In this document: positions 49,969 to 58,191 of the stretch, one piece after another
Layout: each line of letters starts with the position of its first letter
Position numbering within the stretch: the first letter of the stretch is position 1
DNA from: Coprenecus sp949297365
GTDB lineage: Bacteria; Bacteroidota; Bacteroidia; Bacteroidales; UBA932
Assembly (NCBI GenBank): GCA_963931055.1
Contig: OZ006987.1
Location: 434,001-498,000 of the forward strand
DNA length: 64,000 nucleotides
Direction: 5' to 3'
The notes under the pieces: model-generated
What the model was told of the DNA's origin: nothing
Seen by the model: only the letters and a program-made list of their open reading frames with translations
The model's database searches: none
Translations under genes and position numbers: made by a program

Positions 49969-50970
49969 ATGAATGCAATCAAATACATACAGACCACATC
50001 GGCATTGATGTCCTGCATCATATTGACCGTCATGCTGCTGTCCACTGCCTGCGTACGCGAATATCCGGAAGAGGGCAAGGAAGTGGACCCCACTGAGATA
50101 CAACTTACCTTTGATCTGAATACTGCTCCTCCCATCTCGGCCTCGGCTGCCTCCAGCCATGTCTATTTCATCATAGAGCTGTACGAAGACCAGGCCGATC
50201 CCGAGCCTGTATTTCACTATGAGACAGGTGCGGCGAGAAACAGTTCCGGCACTGCTGCCGTCAGCGTCAGCACATCGCTTCACGCCGGCGAATACATCCT
50301 GGCGGCATTTGCGGTAAGTTGCAACGACAGTACCGGAGATGACAGCGTCTACGAGCTGTCCGACCTAAGAAACATCACTTTCAAAGACGGGGAATATCCC
50401 GGTCCGACAACTCTCAAGGAATGCTACAGTCTGACTACCAAGATTGACTTACCTTACGAAGTGTGGTTCGCCTCAGATACGTTACGTGAAGAGCTGACAG
50501 CCCCCGTCGGCAAAGTGGAGGTGATATCCGAGGATGCCGCCGAATTTGTCAGGACTTACATCAGCGGACTGAGTTCAGTCCCGGCCCTGAGCGATGAGAA
50601 TATGGACAACTACGGACTCCGCTGGAGCTATGACCTCTACTGTCCGGTCGGATTCAATGCCGTAACTGGATCCCCCAACAAGTCCGAGACAGGTGTAGGA
50701 TTCGTCACAGACCTCACTCCGCTGAACGATGAGGAGATACTGCTCGGTTACGACTACATCTTCGTGAACGGGGATGCCACCACGGTCAATTTCTCATTGA
50801 ATCTGTACGACAAGACGACAGGAGAAACACTCAACACATACGGCGGCATCGAAGCAGAGATATTCAAAGGGGAGACCACCACCCTGCGCGGCAATTTTCT
50901 CACCGTTGACCGCGAACCTGGAGTCAACATAGACACTGAATTTGACGGAGACATAAACATTAACATTTGA
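49969..50970 (+). CDS. DUF6562-like/fimbrillin-related lipoprotein
   Basis: 333 residues with a lipoprotein signal ending STACVREYP. Mature part is beta-rich with YIFVNGDATTVNFSLNLYD, TYGGIEAEIFKGETTTLRGNFLT, which recurs in the next protein (YDYIFASENNGETLVQFTLN, YRTNVRGNFLT). The pattern fits DUF6562 or Mfa-like fimbrillin anchor lipoproteins of Bacteroidales. Probably exported, membrane-attached, and either a pilus subunit/anchor or a surface adhesin. Second gene of the DUF3575 operon. Confidence 0.65.
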   Translation: MNAIKYIQTTSALMSCIILTVMLLSTACVREYPEEGKEVDPTEIQLTFDLNTAPPISASAASSHVYFIIELYEDQADPEPVFHYETGAARNSSGTAAVSVSTSLHAGEYILAAFAVSCNDSTGDDSVYELSDLRNITFKDGEYPGPTTLKECYSLTTKIDLPYEVWFASDTLREELTAPVGKVEVISEDAAEFVRTYISGLSSVPALSDENMDNYGLRWSYDLYCPVGFNAVTGSPNKSETGVGFVTDLTPLNDEEILLGYDYIFVNGDATTVNFSLNLYDKTTGETLNTYGGIEAEIFKGETTTLRGNFLTVDREPGVNIDTEFDGDININI

Positions 50971-51016
50971 CAATAAGAAATATAAATCATACAAATTCTA
51001 ATCAAAACCAATAGTT

Positions 51017-53416
51017 ATGAGAAACAAATTATTGTTCTTTCTGCTGTCCATGACAGCCTTGGTACTCAGCCTTTCCTCCTGCCAGAGAGAGGAGAGACTG
51101 TCCGGAAACGGCACGCCCCAGGATGTGACCATCTCGGTAGCCGCTCCCTATACCTCCCTGGTTAAAAGTAATGAAAACCCGGGAGCCGGAGACATGATCA
51201 ACCGCTGTATCCTCGAGATCTACGAGGATGGTGTTCTGTACGGCGAGCGTCAGGCCGTTGACTTCGCAGGAAGCGCCGCCTTCAAGGCCAATCTGATAGC
51301 CGGACACACCTATGACTTCGTATTCTGGGCTGACTACGCGGAAGGCAACGCCGCCGACGGCTTCCAGGATGTCAACTACAACACCGCCGACGGCCTGACT
51401 GCCATCACAGTGATTACCGACGGCTATCTTAACAATGACGACACCCGCGATGCCTTCTACGGCAGCTATAACGTGACTGTTGAAAGCGGCATGAACTACG
51501 ACTACAACCTGACCCGTCCTTTCGGAAGAGTGCAGATGTTCACCACTGACATCCAGAGCACGGAAGCAGACCTGAGCGGAGCTGTCGTTAAAGTCAGCTA
51601 TGCAAAGGTTCCCGCAGGATTCAACGCTCTGAGCAAGACTGTAAGTTCCGAACAGATTGACCTGATTCCCGGACAGGCAGCAGGTATATTTGAGGTACCC
51701 GCAGCCGGTGCGACAGAGACACAACTGAGCTACGACTACATCTTCGCATCCGAGAACAACGGTGAGACGCTTGTCCAGTTCACCCTCAACGTCGAGGCAA
51801 ACGGACAGACTCTCTGCTCTGACTTCTCCACTGACAACATCCCCGTGCGCCAGAACTACCGCACCAATGTAAGAGGCAACTTCCTGACCCAGACCGGCGA
51901 GGATGTAGATATCACAGTGGGCACCGACCCCGAATTCGGAGATGATGATATAGAGAAAGAGATTATCGCTGAAAATCTCGCACTGGAGTCCTGCGAGTCT
52001 TCCGAACCCACTGCTGACGGAGTGACCATCAGCTATTCCTATACTTATGACGGAGAAGGCACTGTCACCGAATCAGGTGTCGGATACCGCGTAAAAGGCA
52101 CTGAAGGCGAATACGTATATGTAGCCTATGTGCCCACCAGAAGCACTGAAAGCGCGACCGTAACACTCACAGGCCTTGAGGCCGCCACCGAATACGAGTA
52201 CGTATGCTATTTCATACTCGAAGGCGCGGAAGACAGATTCCTGAGCTCTCCCGGATACTTCACCACAGCCGAAGGTACCAGCGAGCCAGAGTACACTCCA
52301 ATCGCCGATGTCAGAGCCCTTTATGTTGACGGCAATGTGACTATCTCAGAGGACTGGACTATCCGCGGCACTGTCATCAGCAATCTTGAGCTGAACAACG
52401 GCTCTTCCCTGAAGAACATCATCATCCAGGACGAGACAGCCGGCATAATGGTCCGTCTCACCTCAAACAATACGGACTTCCTCTCCGGTGATGTCGTTGA
52501 GATCAAGATACAGGGCAAGTCCCTTGAACAATACAACGGACTGCTTCAGCTCAACAATGTCCCCGTTGAGAATGTGACGGAGACAGCCCAGGGTACACTT
52601 CCCGAGGCCAAGGTCATCTCAGCCGCACAGCTCCTCACCGGTGACTATGAGTCCCAGTACGTAGCTGTTGAGAACGTACAGGTCGTAGAGGCCGACCTGG
52701 GCAAGACATGGGTAACTGGCGGAACCAACACCTCCATCACCATTGAATCCGCCACAGGCGAGACATTCGTAGTCTACAGCGCAAGGTACTCTGACGCACT
52801 TGCTGCCGCAACGGTTCCCGATGGCAGCGGAACACTCAAAGGTATTGCCCAGCGTTTCAACGACAACATCCAGATAATGCTGGCCTCCACCGAGGACTAC
52901 GCAGGCCTTACCGGCGAGCGTTTCGGCAGCGAAGACCCCAACCCGGATGATCCTGTTGTCGGAGCAGAGAACGCACTTATCATTTCCGAATACATGGATG
53001 GTTCTGGCCAGAATAAGTATCTAGAACTGGCCAACATATCCACAGAAACTGTAGACTTGACCAATTACAAGATAAGTATCTATGCAAACGGAAAGACAAC
53101 AGCCACAAACATCAGTCTCAGCGGAACTCTTGATGCCGGTAAAGTAATTGTATACAGAGGTTCCCAATCTGCAGAATTATCAGGAGTAGAGACTATTTCA
53201 CACGGAAGTATCTCATTCAACGGCAATGATGTCATCGCGATTACTTATAACGGTGAGATTGTTGATATTCTAGGAACAATCGGAAGTGACGAGAATTTTG
53301 CCGCAGACAAAGGACTTAGGCGCATATCTTCAGTAACTGCGCCTTCTGCGACATACAACACCGATGAGTGGGAAGATGTAGAACAGGACGATGTCTCCGG
53401 ATTCGGCACAAGGTAA
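51017..53416 (+). CDS. Multidomain surface lipoprotein: fimbrillin-like, Fn3-like, DUF5689 and lamin-tail domains
   Basis: 799 residues with lipoprotein signal ending LSLSSCQRE. In order: a DUF6562/fimbrillin-like domain (about residues 30-295), a Fn3-like domain (about 320-415, ATEYEYVCYFILEG), a DUF5689 OB-like domain (about 425-640, PIADVRALYVDG and IIIQDETAGIMVRL), and a C-terminal lamin-tail domain (about 655-799, IISEYMDGSGQNKYLELAN). DUF5689 and lamin-tail domains are common in extracellular nucleases, but no nuclease catalytic domain is seen. It may be a tip or adhesin protein. Last gene of the operon, with a terminator at 53438. Confidence 0.7.
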   Translation: MRNKLLFFLLSMTALVLSLSSCQREERLSGNGTPQDVTISVAAPYTSLVKSNENPGAGDMINRCILEIYEDGVLYGERQAVDFAGSAAFKANLIAGHTYDFVFWADYAEGNAADGFQDVNYNTADGLTAITVITDGYLNNDDTRDAFYGSYNVTVESGMNYDYNLTRPFGRVQMFTTDIQSTEADLSGAVVKVSYAKVPAGFNALSKTVSSEQIDLIPGQAAGIFEVPAAGATETQLSYDYIFASENNGETLVQFTLNVEANGQTLCSDFSTDNIPVRQNYRTNVRGNFLTQTGEDVDITVGTDPEFGDDDIEKEIIAENLALESCESSEPTADGVTISYSYTYDGEGTVTESGVGYRVKGTEGEYVYVAYVPTRSTESATVTLTGLEAATEYEYVCYFILEGAEDRFLSSPGYFTTAEGTSEPEYTPIADVRALYVDGNVTISEDWTIRGTVISNLELNNGSSLKNIIIQDETAGIMVRLTSNNTDFLSGDVVEIKIQGKSLEQYNGLLQLNNVPVENVTETAQGTLPEAKVISAAQLLTGDYESQYVAVENVQVVEADLGKTWVTGGTNTSITIESATGETFVVYSARYSDALAAATVPDGSGTLKGIAQRFNDNIQIMLASTEDYAGLTGERFGSEDPNPDDPVVGAENALIISEYMDGSGQNKYLELANISTETVDLTNYKISIYANGKTTATNISLSGTLDAGKVIVYRGSQSAELSGVETISHGSISFNGNDVIAITYNGEIVDILGTIGSDENFAADKGLRRISSVTAPSATYNTDEWEDVEQDDVSGFGTR

Positions 53417-53437
53417 CACCATCTGCATATTATGCAC

Positions 53438-53469
53438 AAGGGAGGCCGGACAGTCCAGCCTCCCTTTTT
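53438..53469 (+). terminator. Rho-independent terminator of the DUF3575 operon
   Basis: Stem AAGGGAGGC (53438-53446) / GCCTCCCTT (53458-53466), followed by TTTT, 21 bp past the stop codon. Confidence 0.9.
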
Positions 53470-54034
53470 ATTACAAAGTATCTATCACAAACTGTCTTCC
53501 TGATTCCATTTGCACTACTCTCATTCCACAACCTGCATCACCTATATCTATATCACCATATCACCCACATCTGTGCCTGCAGTGCCTACATCAGTGCCTG
53601 CAATCTGTAATTTACCGTTTTGGTTATCCGGCTGGACAACACACGATTACAGAGTCCTGCAGACAACAGACTGAGCAGTATGCCAAGGGCACACACTTCT
53701 TTAAACGCGCCTGGAGAGCACTGTGGCAGGGGCTGAATGCGGGCAACACATTTTCTCCAAGACGAGTCTGTAATCCGATAATTTGCGCATAATGTTATCA
53801 AACAGCGACATACGCAAAGTACAAGATAACATATATGTGGTAACTACCTTCAATCTGCAAACCGCATACATTGCGCAAGTTTCTGTGGAACAGGAAAATA
53901 CGCAAAATAAAGTTAAACAGACTGAGCGGCGCCATATCGGTGGTATCACATCGGCTTTACGGATCTCACTGAAGGTACAGACCATCGCATGGACTGTCTT
54001 AGGGATACTTTTGTGGATATTCATTAAAATGTTG
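53470..54034. other. 565-bp spacer without a recognised gene
   Basis: Frames present here (for example 53701-54024 minus and 53783-54067 plus) have no recognisable features. Inverted 9-bp words GATTACAGA (53645-53653) and TCTGTAATC (53767-53775) enclose about 113 bp with several short hairpin options; an extra TCTGTAAT occurs at about 53606. It may be a non-coding RNA or decayed DNA. The prfA promoter follows. Confidence 0.5.
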
Positions 54035-54042
54035 TATCTTTG
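54010..54042 (+). promoter_or_regulatory. Promoter of prfA (-33 TTTG, -7 TATCTTTG)
   Basis: TTTG at 54010-54013, 21-bp spacer, exact TATCTTTG at 54035-54042, with a 21-nt leader before the ATG at 54064. Confidence 0.65.
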
Positions 54043-54063
54043 CTGCTCTATTGAAAACAGTAT

Positions 54064-55146
54064 ATGAGTGAATATCCGTTAACAGAGAAATTACAGGAAC
54101 TTAAGAAGAAGTACGAGACTCTCTCGGGACAGCTTTCCGAGCCGGACGTAATGTCCGACATGAAGAAATACATTCAGCTCAACCGCGAGTACAAGGAACT
54201 TGAGCCGATAGTGGCTGCGGGTGACAAGTATATCAAGATGGTCGCTGACCTTGAGGGAGCGAAGGAGATACTTTCCAAGGAGAAGGACGAGGACCTGCGC
54301 GAGCTGGCCAAGGAGGAGGTATCCTCCATCGAGGGACAGCTACCGGGCATGGAGGAGGAGATCAAGCTCCTGCTCATCCCCAAGGATCCTCAGGACGAGA
54401 AGAATGCCATCGTGGAGATCCGCGGCGGTACAGGCGGCGACGAGGCGGCCATCTTTGCCGGAGATCTCTTCCGCATGTACGCCAAGTACTGCGAGCGCAA
54501 GGGCTGGAAACTGGAGATCAACAGCCAGTCCGAAGGCGCTGCCGGCGGATACAAGGAAATTATCTTCAAGGTATCCGGCCAGGGCGTCTACGGTACGCTC
54601 AAATATGAAAGCGGCGTACACCGTGTGCAGCGTGTGCCCCAGACCGAGACACAGGGCAGGGTGCATACCTCAGCAGCTTCGGTGGTCGTGCTGCCCGAGG
54701 CCGATGAGTTCGACGTGGAGATCAATATGAACGATATACGCAAGGATACTTTCTGCTCGTCAGGACCGGGAGGCCAGTCCGTGAACACCACCTACTCGGC
54801 CATCCGTCTGACCCACATCCCCACCGGTATCGTGGTGCAGTGCCAGGACGAGAAGTCCCAGCTCAAGAACTTCGACAAGGCCCTCGCCGAGCTGCGTACC
54901 CGTATCTACAACATGGAGTACGAGAAGTATCTCAACGAGATGTCCAAGAAGCGCAAGACCATGGTGTCCACCGGTGACCGCTCCGCCAAGATCCGCACCT
55001 ACAACTACCCTCAGTCCCGCGTGACCGACCACCGCATCAACTACACGATGTACAACCTGCCCGTCTTCATGGACGGCGACATCCAGGAGGTCATCGACCA
55101 GCTGACCATAGCCGAGAACGCAGAGCGTCTGAAGTCCGCCGAATAA
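54064..55146 (+). CDS. prfA: Peptide chain release factor 1
   Basis: 360 residues. Contains the universal GGQ motif in SSGPGGQSVNTTYSAIRLTH, the RF1-type PxT-like codon-recognition region, and class I release factor segments VEIRGGTGGDEAAIFAGDL and VHRVQRVPQTETQGRVHTSAASVVVLPE. Terminates translation at UAA and UAG. There is no programmed frameshift (that belongs to RF2). It is followed by a bidirectional terminator. Confidence 0.97.
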   Translation: MSEYPLTEKLQELKKKYETLSGQLSEPDVMSDMKKYIQLNREYKELEPIVAAGDKYIKMVADLEGAKEILSKEKDEDLRELAKEEVSSIEGQLPGMEEEIKLLLIPKDPQDEKNAIVEIRGGTGGDEAAIFAGDLFRMYAKYCERKGWKLEINSQSEGAAGGYKEIIFKVSGQGVYGTLKYESGVHRVQRVPQTETQGRVHTSAASVVVLPEADEFDVEINMNDIRKDTFCSSGPGGQSVNTTYSAIRLTHIPTGIVVQCQDEKSQLKNFDKALAELRTRIYNMEYEKYLNEMSKKRKTMVSTGDRSAKIRTYNYPQSRVTDHRINYTMYNLPVFMDGDIQEVIDQLTIAENAERLKSAE

Positions 55147-55176
55147 GACGACCTATCAGACAACTGACACATATAA

Positions 55177-55208
55177 AAAACGGAGTCCGTGGATTCGGGC
55201 TCCGTTTT
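55177..55208. terminator. Bidirectional terminator between prfA and the convergent lipoprotein gene
   Basis: AAAACGGAG (55177-55185) pairs with CTCCGTTTT (55200-55208); A and T runs flank both sides, so it can work on both strands. Confidence 0.9.
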
Positions 55209-55230
55209 CTGCAATATATATATAGTACCA

Positions 55231-56142
55231 TTACTGATTGGAAGCGTATGACTGGTCGATGCTGAACACCAGCTTGTCATCGGTATAGACGAACTTAAGT
55301 TCTTCGCCCATGGTCTTGTCCACGAGTGTCCCGCTTACGGTGTATGTGCCGTCTCCGTTGTCGGCTATGGATATCCGGGTGTTGTCGGTATCGTCAGCGA
55401 CATAGTATTCAACACCTCCGTTCTCATTGTAATAATCCCATCCCGAACCCGACATATTGGGTTCTCCTTCCGAGTCGGTCACATGCTCGCCGATATAGTA
55501 CATCATGTCGGTGAGTCCCTGTCCGTTTGTATAGAAAGGCGTCACATCACCGAAAGGAACTGCCCGATAATAGTCATCGACCTTTTCCAACGGCTCGGCC
55601 GTGTAGACGTAGATAAGCACGTCGTAATAAGGATAATTGTCCGAGCCCATCTCCTGGCTGCACATCATTATATTGGTCCTGTACATGCCTGAAGCTTCAT
55701 CCAGACCGTCGTAGGCCATAAAGCCGTCCGCCAGGACCAGTGCGTCCGCAGTTAAGTCTTCCTCTGTCTTGAAAGGGGCAGAGGCCAGAAACTGCATGTC
55801 GCCGTTTGCGGCGAGGACGTAAAGAGTGTAGTCTGTGTTCTGTGTGAGTCCGGTTATGTCCAGCAGTACTGTCTCAGATACCTCTGCCGCTTCAGTGCCT
55901 TCAGTCCGTATCCTGTCTGCATCGGCTTTCTCGGAGGCCGGGATGCACAGCCATGTCAGCTCCGCAGTATTCTCGGTCTCAACTGTGGCCTTTGCGAAGT
56001 CAATGCCTGTCTCTGTGATGCTTATGGCCGCAAAAGGTTCCTGTGCCGGTTCCTCCGGAGTCTTGTCGGTGTCCTTGCTGCAGCTGACAGCAGCCAACAG
56101 CATAAATAACGACGATATCGTTCCAAAATGTCTAAAGTTCAT
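55231..56142 (-). CDS. Fn3-like lipoprotein (303 aa)
   Basis: 303 residues with lipoprotein signal ending AAVSCSKDT. An N-terminal Fn3-like module (about residues 38-125, ATVETENTAELTWLCIP then TDYTLYVLAANGD) is followed by a beta domain ending ISIADNGDGTYTVSGTLVDK, a pattern repeated in the larger neighbour (EGMFVTTDNIEFKFNITGQLDF). Function unknown; likely surface or periplasmic. It is the last of a unit starting with a TPR-LuxR regulator, 14 bp after the 617-residue lipoprotein. Confidence 0.65.
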   Translation of the reverse strand: MNFRHFGTISSLFMLLAAVSCSKDTDKTPEEPAQEPFAAISITETGIDFAKATVETENTAELTWLCIPASEKADADRIRTEGTEAAEVSETVLLDITGLTQNTDYTLYVLAANGDMQFLASAPFKTEEDLTADALVLADGFMAYDGLDEASGMYRTNIMMCSQEMGSDNYPYYDVLIYVYTAEPLEKVDDYYRAVPFGDVTPFYTNGQGLTDMMYYIGEHVTDSEGEPNMSGSGWDYYNENGGVEYYVADDTDNTRISIADNGDGTYTVSGTLVDKTMGEELKFVYTDDKLVFSIDQSYASNQ

Positions 56143-56156
56143 GGTCTATGATTATT

Positions 56157-58010
56157 TTAATATCCATATTCACTTGCGTCCTCGCATACTATGGGACCGG
56201 TATATTTGCCCATAAAGCTTTCTCCGTTTGTTCTGACGATGTCGATTGCGACCTCATAGGTGCTGCCGTTCAGGCTGATGACCATCTCTCCTTCGTCCAG
56301 ATCCTCAATAGTCTCGTTCGTGGACTTGTTGGTAATTCTGTATCCGGTAATCTCACCTGCGCCACCGCCTTCACCGCCCATAAGCCATGATGCGAACAGT
56401 ATTTTTCCAGTGGGAAGCTCATCGTATTCACCGTATTCACAGAACTCTATGGAGACATCCCATTCGTCGCTGTCAAGATCGAGAGTGTAGAGTACTCCAT
56501 ATCCGGTATTGTCAGGCAGTCCGTATGCCTCTGCTGATGTGAAGATGATTACATCATCCTCAATGACTTCCGGAGCAGTGATGTGCATATATGAGTCGGA
56601 ATTTATCTTGACCGGATATCCTCCTTCCAGTATAAGATCGGCAGAGAAGACATAATAGTCGTCTCCTTTGTCCTCGAATGTCACTGTTCCGCTCTGGAGT
56701 CCAAAGGAGCCGGATTTGTAGTAGAGGGAGAATTCGGATTCAGAAGCGATGTCCTGTCCTACAGTATGGGTTCCGCCTATTTTATCGGACTGCATCATAA
56801 GGGACAGTATGAATGAGTCCATATTGATGGTTATATTCATTCCGTTGTCCGTCTTGCTGGATTCGGCAGAAGGATAGTATGGACTGATGATGAAGTCAAG
56901 CTGTCCGGTTATATTGAACTTGAACTCTATGTTGTCGGTTGTGACAAACATACCTTCAATGGTGTATTCCCCGTCTGATATAGAGGATGTGAAGGAACCC
57001 TTTTCAAAAGAAAGTCTGTTTCCGGAAGAGATCTCTTTCACATAACTCATAGTTCCTATAGCCCAGTCGGAAGTAGATCCGGCTTTCTCGTATGTATACT
57101 CGTGCGATGCTATGTACGGCATATACGCGTTGGCCTCGTCGCAGTAAAAATCCAGATAGATCTCGTAGTCCTCATTCAATGTGGTTATCGTATAGTTGCG
57201 TCCGCCGGCTCCGTACATTTTGATGGTTCCGTCAGTGAATTTTTCCACATCGGTCTCTTCCGGTTCCGGCAGTTTTTCGGTAGTAATCTCGTAAGTATCC
57301 ATCACTCTCTTATATGAGTCGGTCGCTTCGACTACAGCATAGATGACGTATGTGGTATTGTCCTTCTTGCCCTCTACTGTTATGGTCTGAGGTTCCTGAG
57401 TGGGAATCTCGTTGCCTTTGTACATTACATCGGCAGGCGTATGCTCCTCCACACCCTTCTCAACCACATCGTAAGCCGCTTTACCGGCATTGGCGCAGGT
57501 AACGGTGAATGTAATGGTGCTGGTAGTTGCGGATACATCGGAGATGGTCACTTCCATGGTCGTACCCTGGGCGATACTGTCGGTCTTCAGTATAAGCTGC
57601 TCCGATACGGCCGTCAGGTCCTGATTCCTTACGGCAGCGGTCACCACGTATTCAGTTCCGGCTTCCATTCCGTCCTTCTCGATGAGCTGGGACTTTATCT
57701 CTTCCAAATGCTCTCCGTCCTTGAAAATGGTCTCTGCATCGGGAACCTCGGCACCGTCTTCTTTCTCAGTAATAAGGTATGCGCATTCCTCGGCATTCTC
57801 AGGGATGATGGTGAAGCTGATGGATGTCTGGGAGACAGGGCCTTCCGTAAGTATGACAGAGGGCTCCTCAGGCGTTGTCACCGTAGTAGTGTCCTCACCG
57901 CCTGTAATGGGCGGCTCGATGGTCTCGGTTTTGCTGCAGCTGGAGATAATGGCCGCGCAGGCAAATATGCCGGCGGACAGTCCGATCAGATGTTTGAGAT
58001 GTTGATTCAT
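56157..58010 (-). CDS. Modular lipoprotein with repeated Fn3-like modules (617 aa)
   Basis: 617 residues with lipoprotein signal ending IISSCSKTE. At least two N-terminal modules (about residues 45-130 and 140-245) share SISFTIIPENAEECAYLITE and STITFTVTCANAGKAAYDVVE, then GTEYVVTAAVRN / NTTYVIYAVVE; each has the aromatic strand, acidic insertion and closing strand seen in the 597- and 607-residue lipoproteins at 44-48 kb. The C-terminal about 370 residues are beta-rich and contain two related halves. Promoter TTTG, 20 bp, TACTTTTG. Function unknown. Confidence 0.65.
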   Translation of the reverse strand: MNQHLKHLIGLSAGIFACAAIISSCSKTETIEPPITGGEDTTTVTTPEEPSVILTEGPVSQTSISFTIIPENAEECAYLITEKEDGAEVPDAETIFKDGEHLEEIKSQLIEKDGMEAGTEYVVTAAVRNQDLTAVSEQLILKTDSIAQGTTMEVTISDVSATTSTITFTVTCANAGKAAYDVVEKGVEEHTPADVMYKGNEIPTQEPQTITVEGKKDNTTYVIYAVVEATDSYKRVMDTYEITTEKLPEPEETDVEKFTDGTIKMYGAGGRNYTITTLNEDYEIYLDFYCDEANAYMPYIASHEYTYEKAGSTSDWAIGTMSYVKEISSGNRLSFEKGSFTSSISDGEYTIEGMFVTTDNIEFKFNITGQLDFIISPYYPSAESSKTDNGMNITINMDSFILSLMMQSDKIGGTHTVGQDIASESEFSLYYKSGSFGLQSGTVTFEDKGDDYYVFSADLILEGGYPVKINSDSYMHITAPEVIEDDVIIFTSAEAYGLPDNTGYGVLYTLDLDSDEWDVSIEFCEYGEYDELPTGKILFASWLMGGEGGGAGEITGYRITNKSTNETIEDLDEGEMVISLNGSTYEVAIDIVRTNGESFMGKYTGPIVCEDASEYGY

Positions 58011-58050
58011 AGTGTTGTGAATTTATTGAGTTAATGTTTTGTTTTCAGCT

Positions 58051-58082
58051 CAAAAGTAATTCACAGGAAATCTTCCGTCAAA
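58051..58082 (-). promoter_or_regulatory. Promoter of the 617-aa lipoprotein pair
   Basis: Minus strand: TTTG at 58082-58079, 20-bp spacer, TACTTTTG at 58058-58051, leader 40 nt. Confidence 0.6.
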
Positions 58083-58191
58083 ATATCGCGGAAACAACGG
58101 AACTACATACAGGAATACCAGTGCTACAAAATTACTACAGCAGCATCCAGCAGACTTATAAACAGAGTATTAAGAACAGGTGAGGTTCGGA

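Noticed and set aside
53391..54067. Overlapping frames (53391-53792, 53701-54024, 53783-54067) before prfA
   Set aside because: Cys/His/Pro-rich random-looking translations, one overlapping the prfA promoter and start; no homology visible.
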